From Volucella zonaria (lineage: Eukaryota > Arthropoda > Insecta > Diptera > Syrphidae), in the NCBI GenBank assembly GCA_963966105.1, contig CAWYQB010000748.1:1-64000 (forward strand): 64,000 nucleotides of DNA. Reading direction: 5' to 3'. Position numbers and translations under genes: made by a program. Positions 50,701 through 61,730 of this stretch are shown here, piece after piece. Position 1 is the first letter of the stretch; each line of letters starts with the position of its first letter. A model generated the notes under the pieces. It was not told where the DNA came from. It saw nothing but the letters and a program-made list of their open reading frames with translations, and searched no databases.

Positions 50701-53700
50701 GAATTTTTTTTTCTGGTGCATAATATGACCCCCGGAGACGCCTAGTTTAGGAGTTATAGCCATTTTAAGATTTTGAATTTTCTTTTTTCTGGTGCATAAT
50801 ATGACCCCCGCAGACGCCTAGTTTAGGAGTTATAGCCATTTTAAGATTTTGAATTTTCTTTTTTCCGGTGCATATTATGACCCCCGGAGACGCTTAGTTT
50901 AGGAGTTATAGCCATTTTAAGATTTTGAATTTTTTTTTTCTGGTGCATAATATGACCCCCGCAGACGCCTAGTTTAGGAGTTATAGCCATTTTAAGATTT
51001 CGAATTTTCTTTTTTCTGGTGCATATTATGACCCCCGGAGACGCCTAGTTTAGGAGTTATAGCCATTTTAAGATTTTGAATTTTTTTTTCTGGTGCATAA
51101 TATGACCCCCGGAGACGCCTAGTTTAGGAGTTATAGCCATTTTAAGATTTTGAATTTTCTTTTTGCTGGTGCAAATTATGACCCCCGGAGACGCCTAGTT
51201 TAGGAGTTATAGCCATTTTAAGATTTTGAATTTTTTTTTTCTGGTGCATAATATGACCCCCGCAGACGCCTAGTTTAGGAGTTATAGCCATTTTAAGATT
51301 TCGAATTTTCTTTGTGCTGGTGCAAATTATGACCCCCGGAGACGCCTAGTTTAGGAGTTATAGCCATTTTAAGATTATGAATTTTCTTTTTGCTGGTGCA
51401 AATTATGACCCCCGGAGACGCCTAGTTTAGGAGTTATAGCCATTTTAAGATTTTGAATTTTTTTTTTCTGGTGCTTTTTCTGGTGCATAATATGACCCCC
51501 GCAGACGCCTAGTTTAGGAGTTATAGCCATTTTAAGATTTTGAATTTTCTTTTTTCTGGTGCATAATATGACCCCCGCAGACGACTAGTTTAGGAGTTAT
51601 AGCCATTTTAAGATTTCGAATTTTCTTTTTTCTGGTGCATAATATGACCCCCGCAGACGCCTAGTTTAGGAGTTATAGCCATTTTAAGATTTTGAATTTT
51701 CTTTTTGCTGGAGCAAATTATGACCCCCGGAGACGCCTAGTTTAGGAGTTATAGCCATTTTAAGATTTTGAATTTTTTTTTTCTGGTGCATAATATGACC
51801 CCCGCAGACGCCTAGTTTAGGAGTTATAGAGATTTTAAGATTTCAAATTTCCTTTTTTCTGGTCCATAATATGACCCCCGCAGACGCCTAGTTTAGGAGT
51901 TATAGCCATTTTAAGATTTTGAATTTTCTTTTTTCTGGTGCATATTATGACCCCCGGCGACGCCTAGTTTAGGAGTTATAGCCATTTTAAGATTTTGAAT
52001 TTTTTTTTTCTGGTGCATAATATGATCCCCGCAGACGCCTAGTTTAGGAGTTATAGCCATTTTAAGATTTCGAATTTTCTTTTTTTTGGTGCATAATATG
52101 ACCCCCGCAGACGCCTAGTTTAGGAGTTATAGCCATTTTAAGATTTCGAATTTTCTTTTTTTTGGTGCATAATATGACCCCCGCAGACGCCTAGTTTAGG
52201 AGTTATAGCCATTTTAAGATTTTGAATTTTCTTTTTTCTGGTGCATATTATGACCCCCGGAGACGCCTAGTTTAGGAGTTATAGCCATTTTAAGATTTTG
52301 AATTTTTTTTTTCTGGTGCATAATATGACCCCCGCAGACGCCTAGTTTAGGAGTTATAGCCATTTTAAGATTTTGAATTTTCTTTTTTCTGGTGCATAAT
52401 ATGACCCCCGCAGACGCCTATTTTAGGAGTTATAGCCATTTTAAGATTTTGAATTTTTTTTTTCTGGTGCATAATATGACCCCCGCAGACGCCTAGTTTA
52501 GGAGTTATAGCCATTTTAAGATTTTGAATTTTCTTTTTTCTGGTGCATATTATGACCCCCGAAGACGCCTAGTTTAGGAGTTATAGCCATTTTAAGATTT
52601 TGAATTTTTTTTTTCTGGTGCATAATATGACCCCCGCAGACGCCTAGTTTAGGAGTTATAGCCATTTTAAGATTTTGAATTTTCTTTTTTCTGGTGCATA
52701 ATATGACCCCCGCAGACGCCTAGTTTAGGAGTTATAGCCATTTTAAGATTTTGAATTTTTTTTTTCTGGTGCATAATATGACCCCCGCAGACGCCTAGTT
52801 TAGGAGTTATAGCCATTTTAAGATTTCGAATTTTCTTTTTTCTGGTGCATAATATGACCCCCGCAGACGCCTAGTTTAGGAGTTATAGCCATTTTAAGAT
52901 TTTGAATTTTCTTTTTTCTGGTGCATATTATGACCCCCGGAGACGCCTAGTTTAGGAGTTATAGCCATTTTAAGATTTTGAATTTTTTTTTTCTGGTGCA
53001 TAATATGACCCCCGCAGACGCCTAGTTTAGGAGTTATAGCCATTTTAAGATTTAGAATTTTTTTTTTCTGGTGCATAATATGACCCCCGCAGACGCCTAG
53101 TTTAGGAGTTGTAGCCATTTTAAGATTTTGAATTTTCTTTTTTCTGGTGAATATTATGACCCCCGGAGACGCCTAGTTTAGGAGTTATAGCCATTTTAAG
53201 ATTTTGAATTTTTTTTTTCTGGTGCATAATATGACCCCCGCAGACGCCTAGTTTAGGAGTTATAGACATTTTAAGATTTTGAATTTTCTTTTTTCTGGTG
53301 CATAATATGACCCCCGCAGACGCCTATTTTAGGAGTTATAGCCATTTTAAGATTTTGAATTTTTTTTTTCTGGTGCATAATATGACCCCCGCAGACGCCT
53401 AGTTTAGGAGTTATAGCCATTTTAAGATTTTGAATTTTTTTTTTTTCTGGTGCATATTATGACCCCCGGAGACGCCTAATTTAGGAGTTATAGCCATTTT
53501 AAGATTTCGAATTTTCTTTTTTCTGGTGCATAATATGACCCCCGCAGACGCCTAGTTTAGGAGTTATAGCCATTTTAAGATTTCGAATTTTCTTTTTTCT
53601 GGTGCATAATATGACCCCCGCAGACGCCTAGTTTAGGAGTTATGGCCATTTTAAGATTTTGAATTTTCTTTTTTCTGGTGCATATTATGACCCCCGGAGA

Positions 53701-54400
53701 CGCCTAGTTTAGGAGTTATAGCCATTTTAAGATTTTGAATTTTTTTTTTCTGGTGCATAATATGTCCCCCGCAGACGCCTAGTTTAGGAGTTATAGCCAT
53801 TTTAAGATTTCGAATTTTCTTTTTTTTGGTGCATAATATGACCCCCCAAGAGACGCCTAGTTTAGGAGTTATAGCCATTTTAAGATTTCGAATTTTCTTT
53901 TTTCTGGTGCATAATATGACCCCCGCAGACGCCTAGTTTAGGAGTTATAGCCATTTTAAGATTTTGAATTTTTTTTTTCTGGTGCATAATATGACCCCCG
54001 CAGACGCCTAGTTTAGGAGTTATAGCCATTTTAAGATTTTGAATTTTTTTTTTCTGGTGCATAATATGACCCCCGCGGACGCCTAGTTTAAGAGTTATAG
54101 CCATTTTAAGATTTTGAATTTTTTTTTCTGGTGCATAATATGACCCCCGCAGAAGCCTAGTTTAGGAGTTATAGCCATTTTAAGATTTTGAATTTTCTTT
54201 TTTCTGGTGCATAATATGACCTTCGCAGACGCCTAGTTTAGGAGTTATAGCCATTTTAAGATTTTGAATTTTCTTTTTTCTGGTGCATATTATGACCCCC
54301 GGAGACGCCTAGTTTAGGAGTTATAGCCATTTTAAGATTTAGAATTTTTTTTTTTCTGGTGCATAATATGACCCCCGCAGACGCCTAGTTTAGGAGTTAT
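50701..54400. repeat. Satellite block with a third, shortened module P and a 906-bp repeat
   Basis: A reduced P relic lies at about 51.15-51.6 kb: three GCAAATTATG monomers followed by the 12-bp duplication. A CGCCTATTTTAGG monomer occurs at about 52,421 and 53,327 (906 bp, 12 monomers), flanked by similar monomers. CTTTTTTTTGGTGC monomers lie at about 52,080, 52,155 and 53,820. An irregular junction ACCCCCCAAGAGACG near 53,841 adds two bases. Only satellite is present. Confidence 0.78.
51463..51486 (+). repeat. 12-bp tandem duplication in a monomer, site 3
   Basis: Third occurrence of the TTTTTCTGGTGC duplication, 1,293 bp (about 17 monomers) after site 2. The two sites share upstream GCAAATTATG monomers but diverge quickly downstream. 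Confidence 0.92.
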
Positions 54401-56400
54401 AGCCATTTTAAGATTTCGAATTTTCTTTTTTCTGGTGCATAATATGACCCCCGCAGACGCCTAGTTTAGGAGTTATAGCCATTTTAAGATTTTGAATTTT
54501 CTTTTTTCTGGTGCATATTATGACCCCCGGCGACGCCTAGTTTAGGAGTTATAGCCATTTTAAGATTTCGTATTTTCTTTTTTCTGGTGCATAATATGAC
54601 CCCCGCAGACACCTAGTTTAGGAGTTATAGCCATTTTAAGATTTTGAATTTTTTTTTTCTGGTGCATAATATGACCCCCGCAGACGCCTAGTTTAGGAGT
54701 TATAGCCATTTTAAGATTTCGAATTTTCTTTTTTCTGGTGCATAATATGACCCCCGCAGACGCCTAGTTTAGGAGTTATAGCCATTTTAAGATTTTGAAT
54801 TTTTTTTTTCTGGTGCAAAATATGACCCCCGCAGACGCCTAGTTTAGGAGTTATAGCCATTTTAAGATTTTGAATTTTTTTTTTCTGGTGCATAATATGA
54901 CCCCCGGAGACGCCTAGTTTAGGAGTTATAGCCATTTAAAGATTCTGAATTTTCTTTTTTCTGGTGCATAATATGACGCTCGCAGACGCCTAGTTTAGGA
55001 GTTATAGCCATTTTAAGATTTTGAATTTTCTTTTTTCTGGTGCATAATATGACCCCCGCAGACGCCTAGTTTAGAGTTATAGCCATTTTAAGATTTTGAA
55101 CTTTTTTTTCTGGTGCATAATATGACCCCCGCAGACGCCTAGTTTAGGAGTTATAGCCATTTTAAGATTTTGAATTTTCTTTTTTCTGGTGCATAATATG
55201 ACCCCCGCAGATGACTAGTTTAGGAGTTATAGCCATTTTAAGATTTAGAATTTTTTTTTTCTGGTGCATAATATGACCCTCGCAGACGCCTAGTTTAGGA
55301 GTTATAGCCATTTTAAGATTTTGAATTTTTTTTTTCTGGTGCATAATATGACCCCCGCAGACGCCTAGTTTAGGAGTTATAGCCATTTTAAGATTTTGAA
55401 TTTTTTTTTTTCTGGTGCATAATATGACCCCCGCAGACGCCTAGTTTAGGAGTTATAGCCATTTTAAGATTTTGATTTTTTTTTTTCTGGTGCATAATAT
55501 GACCCCCGCAGACGCCTAGGTTAGGAGTTATAGCCATTTTAAGATTTCGAATTTTCTTTTTGCTGGTGCAAATTATGACCCCCGGAGACGCCTAGTTTAG
55601 GAGTTATAGCCGTTTTAAGATTTTGAATTTTCTTTTTGCTGGTGCAAATTATGACCCCCGCATACGCCTAGTTTAGGAGTTATAGCCATTTTAAGATTTT
55701 GAATTTTTTTTTTCTGGTGCATAATATGGCCCCCGCAGACGCCTAGTTTAGGAGTTATAGCCATTTTAAGATTTTGAATTTTCTTTTTTCTGGTGCATAT
55801 TATGACCCCCGGAGACGCCTAGTTTAGGAGTTATAGCCATTTTAAGATCTTGAATTTTTTTTTTCTGGTGCATAATATGACCCCCGCAGACGCCTAGTTT
55901 AGGAGTTATAGCCATTTTAAGATTTCGAATTTTCTTTTTTCTGGTGCATAATATGACCCCCGCAGACGCCTAGTTTAGGAGTTATAGCCATTTTAAGATT
56001 TTGAATTTTTTTCTTCTGGTGCAAAATATGACCCCCGCAGACGCCTAGTTTAGGAGTTATAGCCATTTTAAGATTTCGAATTTTCTTTTTTCTGGTGCAT
56101 ATTATGACCCCCGGAGACGCTTAGTTTAGGAGTTATAGCCCTTTTAAGATTTTGAATTTTTTTTTTCTGGTGCATAATATGACCGCTGCAGACGCCTAGT
56201 TTAGGAGTTATAGCCATTTTAAGACTTTGAATTTTTTTTTTCTGGTGCATAATATGACCCCCGCAGACGCCTAGTTTAGGAGTTATAGCCATTTTAAGAT
56301 TTTGAATTTTTTTTTTTCTGGTGCATAATATGACCCCCGCAGACGCCTAGTTTAGGAGTTATAGCCATTTTAAGATTTCGAATTTTCTTTTTTCTGGTGC
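54401..56400. repeat. Satellite block: left relative of the terminal HOR family
   Basis: Has CGGCGACG followed by GACACCTAG (near 54,609), then TTCGAA and CAAAATATG monomers in the order later seen at 57.18, 59.84 and 62.03 kb. The GACACC spacing to the next copy is about 2,569 bp (34 monomers). It also has the one-base-deleted TTTAGAGTTATAG monomer (near 55,072) and the first GACCGCTGCAG monomer (56,181). Confidence 0.8.
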
Positions 56401-57272
56401 ATATTATGACCCCCGGAGACGTTTAGTTTAGGAGTTATAGCTATTTTAAGATTTTGAATTTTTTTTTTTCTGGTGCATAATATGACCCCCGCAGACGCCT
56501 AGTTTAGGAGTTATAGCCATTTTAAGATTTTGAATTTTTTTTTTCTGGGGCATAATATGACCCCCGCAGACGCCTAGTTTAGGAGTTATAGCCCTTTTAA
56601 GATTTCGAATTTTCTTTTTTCTGGTGCATATTATGACCCCCGGAGACGCTTAGTTTAGGAGTTATAGCCCTTTTAAGATTTTGAATTTTTTTTTTTCTGG
56701 TGCATAATATGACCCCCGCAGACGCCTAGTTTAGGAGTTATAGCCATTTTAAGATTTTGAATTTTTTTTTTTCTGGTGCATAATATGACCCCCGCAGACG
56801 CCTAGTTTAGGAGTTATAGCCCTTTTAAGATTTTGAATTTTCTTTTTGCTGGTGCAAATTATGACCCCCGGAGACGCCTAGTTTAGGAGTTATAGGCATT
56901 TTAAGATTTTGAATTTTTTTTTTTCTGGTGCATAATATGACCCCCCGCAGACGCCTAGTTTAGGAGTTATAGCCATTTTAAGATTTCGAATTTTCTTTTT
57001 GCTGGTGCAAATTATGACCCCCGGAGACGCCTAGTTTAGGAGTTATAGCCATTTTAAGATTTTGAATTTTCTTTTTTCTGGTGCATATGATGACCCCCGG
57101 CGACGCCTAGTTTAGGAGTTACAGCCATTTTAAGATTACGAATTTTCTTTTTTCTGGTGCATAATATGACCCCCGCAGACACCTAGTTTAGGAGTTATAG
57201 CCATTTTAAGATTTTGAATTTTTTTTTTCTGGTGCATAATATGACCCCCGCAGACGCCTAGTTTAGGAGTTA

Positions 57273-57316
57273 TAGCCATTTTAAGATTTCGAATTAGCCA
57301 TTTTAAGATTTCGAAT
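57273..57316 (+). repeat. 22-bp tandem duplication inside one monomer
   Basis: The segment from TAGCCATT to TTCGAAT (22 bp) is present twice in direct succession (57,273-57,294 and 57,295-57,316). It is the largest intra-monomer insertion I found. It is private to this HOR copy, because the matching monomers at about 59.93 and 62.12 kb lack it. Confidence 0.93.
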
Positions 57317-58560
57317 TTTCTTTTTTCTGGTGCATAATATGACCCCCGCAGACGCCTAGTTTAGGAGTTATAGCCATTTTAAGATTTTGAATTTTTTTTT
57401 TCTGGTGCAAAATATGACCCCCGCAGACGCCTAGTTTAGGAGTTATAGCCATTTTAAGATTTTGAATTTTTTTTTTTCTGGTGCATAATATGACCCCCGC
57501 AGACGCCTAGTTTAGGAGTTATAGCCATTTTAAGATTTCGAATTTTCTTTTTTCTGGTGCATATTATGACCCCCGGAGACGCCTAGTTTAGGAGTTATTG
57601 CCATTTTAAGATTTTGAATTTTTTTTTTCTGGTGCATAATATGACCGCTGCAGACGCCTAGTTTAGGAGTTATAGCCATTTTAAGATTTTGAATTTTTTT
57701 TTTCTGGTGCATAATATGACCCCCGGAGACGCCTAGTTTAGGAGTTATAGCCATTTTAAGATTTTGAATTTTCTTTTTTCTGGTGCATAATATGACCCTC
57801 GCAGACGCCTAGTTTAGGAGTTATAGCCATTTTAAGATTTTGAATTTTCTTTTTTCTGGTGCATAATATGACCCCCGCAGACGCCTAGTTTAGAGTTATA
57901 GCCATTTTAAGATTTTGAATTTTTTTTTTCTGGTGCATAATATGACCCCCGCAGACGCCTAGTTTAGGAGTTATAGCCATTTTAAGATTTCGAATTTTCT
58001 TTTTTCTGGTGCATAATATGACCCCCGCAGACGCCTAGTTTAGGAGTTATAGCCATTTTAAGATTTCGAATTTTCTTTTTTCTGGTGCATAATATGACCC
58101 CCGCAGACGCCTAGTTTAGGAGTTATAGCCATTTTAAGATTTTGAATTTTTTTTTTCTGGTGCAAAATATGACCCCCGCAGACGCCTAGTTTAGGAGTTA
58201 TAGCCATTTTAAGATTTTGAATTTTTTTTTTCTGGTGCATAATATGACCCCCGCAGACGCCTAGTTTAGGAGTTATAGCCATTTTAAGATTTCGAATTTT
58301 CTTTTTTCTGGTGCATATTATGACCCCCGGAGACGCCTAGTTTAGGAGTTATTGCCATTTTAAGATTTTGAATTTTTTTTTTCTGGTGCATAATATGACC
58401 GCTGCAGACGCCTAGTTTAGGAGTTATAGCCATTTTAAGATTTTGAATTTTTTTTTTCTGGTGCATAATATGACCCCCGGAGACGCCTAGTTTAGGAGTT
58501 ATAGCCATTTTAAGATTTTGAATTTTCTTTTTTCTGGTGCATAATATGACCCTCGCAGAC

Positions 58561-58635
58561 GCCTAGTTTAGGAGTTATAGCCATTTTAAGATTTTGAATT
58601 TTTTTTTTCTGGTGCATAATATGACCCCCGGAGAC
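58561..58635 (+). repeat. Type monomer, 75-bp form (uninterrupted T10 tract)
   Basis: This is the second length class. It lacks the C inside the T tract, giving GAA followed by T10 and CTGG, and is one base shorter than the T4-C-T6 form. It also carries position 72 C>G (CCCCCGGAGAC). Consecutive 75-bp monomers keep one minus-strand frame open with a 25-residue period. A 76-bp monomer shifts that frame to a TAA stop. This fully explains the 60-174 codon open frames scattered over the window. A 74-bp T9 form also occurs. Confidence 0.93.
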
Positions 58636-59080
58636 GCCTAGTTTAGGAGTTATAGCCATTTTAAGATTTTGAATTTTTTTTTTCTGGTGCATAATATGAC
58701 CGCTGCAGACGCCTAGTTTAGGAGTTATAGCCATTTTAAGATTTTGAATTTTTTTTTTCTGGTGCATAATATGACCCCCGGAGACGCCTAGTTTAGGAGT
58801 TATAGCTCTTTTAAAATTTTGAATTTTTTTTTTCTGGTGCATAATATGACCGCTGCAGACGCCTAGTTTAGGAGTTATAGCCATTTTAAGACTTTGAATT
58901 TTTTTTTTCTGGTGCATAATATGACCCCCGCAGACGCCTAGTTTAGGAGTTATAGCCATTTCAAGATTTTGAATTTTTTTTTTCTGGTGCATAATATGAC
59001 CCCCGCAGACGCCTAGTTTAGGAGTTATAGCCATTTTAAGATTTCGAATTTTCTTTTTTCTGGTGCATATTATGACCCCC

Positions 59081-61730
59081 GGAGACGTTTAGTTTAGGAG
59101 TTATAGCTATTTTAAGATTTTGAATTTTTTTTTTCTGGTGCATAATATGACCCCCGCAGACGCCTAGTTTAGGAGTTATAGCCATTTTAAGATTTTGAAT
59201 TTTTTTTTTCTGGGGCATAATATGACCCCCGCAGACGCCTAGTTTAGGAGTTATAGCCCTTTTAAGATTTCGAATTTTCTTTTTTCTGGTGCATATTATG
59301 ACCCCCGGAGACGCTTAGTTTAGGAGTTATAGCCCTTTTAAGATTTTGAATTTTTTTTTTCTGGTGCATAATATGACCCCCGCAGACGCCTAGTTTAGGA
59401 GTTATAGCCATTTTAAGATTTTGAATTTTTTTTTTCTGGTGCATAATATGACCCCCGCAGACGCCTAGTTTAGGAGTTATAGCCCTTTTAAGATTTTGAA
59501 TTTTCTTTTTGCTGGTGCAAATTATGACCCCCGGAGACGCCTAGTTTAGGAGTTATAGGCATTTTAAGATTTTGAATTTTTTTTTTCTGGTGCATAATAT
59601 GACCCCCGCAGACGCCTAGTTTAGGAGTTATAGCCATTTTAAGATTTCGAATTTTCTTTTTGCTGGTGCAAATTATGACCCCCGGAGACGCCTAGTTTAG
59701 GAGTTATAGCCATTTTAAGATTTTGAATTTTCTTTTTTCTGGTGCATATTATGACCCCTGGCGACGCCTAGTTTAGGAGTTATAGCCATTTTAAGATTAC
59801 GAATTTTCTTTTTTCTGGTGCATAATATGACCCCCGCAGACACCTAGTTTAGGAGTTATAGCCATTTTAAGATTTTGAATTTTTTTTTTCTGGTGCATAA
59901 TATGACCCCCGCAGACGCCTAGTTTAGGAGTTATAGCCATTTTAAGATTTCGAATTTTCTTTTTTCTGGTGCATAATATGACCCCCGCAGACGCCTAGTT
60001 TAGGAGTTATAGCCATTTTAAGATTTTGAATTTTTTTTTTCTGGTGCAAAATATGACCCCCGCAGACGCCTAGTTTAGGAGTTATAGCCATTTTAAGATT
60101 TTGAATTTTTTTTTTCTGGTGCATAATATGACCCCCGCAGACGCCTAGTTTAGGAGTTATAGCCATTTTAAGATTTCGAATTTTCTTTTTTCTGGTGCAT
60201 ATTATGACCCCCGGAGACGCCTAGTTTAGGAGTTATTGCCATTTTAAGATTTTGAATTTTTTTTTTCTGGTGCATAATATGACCGCTGCAGACGCCTAGT
60301 TTAGGAGTTATAGCCATTTTAAGATTTTGAATTTTTTTTTTCTGGTGCATAATATGACCCCCGGAGACGCCTAGTTTAGGAGTTATAGCCATTTTAAGAT
60401 TTTGAATTTTCTTTTTTCTGGTGCATAATATGACCCTCGCAGACGCCTAGTTTAGGAGTTATAGCCATTTTAAGATTTTGAATTTTCTTTTTTCTGGTGC
60501 ATAATATGACCCCCGCAGACGCCTAGTTTAGAGTTATAGCCATTTTAAGATTTTGAATTTTTTTTTTCTGGTGCATAATATGACCCCCGCAGACGCCTAG
60601 TTTAGGAGTTATAGCCATTTTAAGATTTTGAATTTTTTTTTTCTGGTGCATAATATGACCCCCGCAGACGCCTAGTTTAGGAGTTATAGCCATTTTAAGA
60701 TTTCGAATTTTCTTTTTTCTGGTGCATAATATGACCCCCGCAGACGCCTAGTTTAGGAGTTATAGCCATTTTAAGATTTCGAATTTTCTTTTTTCTGGTG
60801 CATAATATGACCCCCGCAGACGCCTAGTTTAGGAGTTATAGCCATTTTAAGATTTTGAATTTTTTTTTTCTGGTGCAAAATATGACCCCCGCAGACGCCT
60901 AGTTTAGGAGTTATAGCCATTTTAAGATTTTGAATTTTTTTTTTTCTGGTGCATAATATGACCCCCGCAGACGCCTAGTTTAGGAGTTATAGCCATTTTA
61001 AGATTTCGAATTTTCTTTTTTCTGGTGCATATTATGACCCCCGGAGACGCCTAGTTTAGGAGTTATTGCCATTTTAGATTTTGAATTTTTTTTTTCTGGT
61101 GCATAATATGACCGCTGCAGACGCCTAGTTTAGGAGTTATAGCCATTTTAAGATTTTGAATTTTTTTTTTCTGGTGCATAATATGACCCCCGGAGACGCC
61201 TAGTTTAGGAGTTATAGCCATTTTAAGATTTTGAATTTTCTTTTTTCTGGTGCATAATATGACCCTCGCAGACGCCTAGTTTAGGAGTTATAGCCATTTT
61301 AAGATTTTGAATTTTCTTTTTTCTGGTGCATAATATGACCCCCGCAGACGCCTAGTTTAGAGTTATAGCCATTTTAAGATTTTGAATTTTTTTTTTCTGG
61401 TGCATAATATGACCCCCGCAGACGCCTAGTTTAGGAGTTATAGCCCTTTTAAGATTTCGAATTTTCTTTTTTCTGGTGCATATTATGACCCCCGGAGACG
61501 CTTAGTTTAGGAGTTATAGCCCTTTTAAGATTTTGAATTTTTTTTTTCTGGTGTATAATATGACCCCCGGCGACGCCTAGTTTAGGAGTTATAGCCATTT
61601 TAAGATTTTGAATTTTTTTTTTCTGGTGCATAATATGACCCCCGCAGACGCCTAGTTTAGGAGTTATAGCCCTTTTAAGATTTTGAATTTTCTTTTTGCT
61701 GGTGCAAATTATGACCCCCGGAGACGCCTA
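59081..61730. repeat. Terminal HOR family R, copy 2
   Basis: Markers CGTTTAG 59,087, TATAGGCATT 59,554, GATTAC 59,795, GACACC 59,839, GACCGCTG 60,281 and TTTAGAGTT 60,530, then a nested 11-monomer (829 bp) repeat giving GACCGCTG again at 61,110. Offsets to the partners in copy 3 are 2,187-2,189 bp. Confidence 0.86.

Larger units (their letters stand above)
56401..59080. repeat. Terminal HOR family R, copy 1
   Basis: Ordered markers: CGTTTAG with AGCTATTTT (56,421), TATAGGCATT (56,891), GATTACG (57,134), GACACC (57,178), GACCGCTG (57,643) and TTTAGAGTT (57,891). Copy 2 follows at offsets of 2,661-2,666 bp up to GACACC, then about 2,638-2,639 bp, because copy 1 alone has a 22-bp insertion at 57,295. 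Inside copy 1 the GACCGCTG monomer repeats at 58,397, 58,698 and 58,848. Confidence 0.86.

Noticed and set aside
53841..53856. ACCCCCCAAGAGACG as a possible insertion-element junction
   Set aside because: It is only a two-base lengthening of the usual CCCCCGGAGACG; the satellite continues in phase on both sides.
58510..59034. Minus-strand open frames of 60-174 codons with a 25-residue repeat, as possible repetitive proteins
   Set aside because: They are runs of 75-bp monomers read in the one frame without stops. Length depends only on how many T10 monomers are adjacent, and any 76-bp or indel monomer ends them. No constraint at codon level is visible: substitutions and one-base indels fall freely, and there is no promoter or unique flank.
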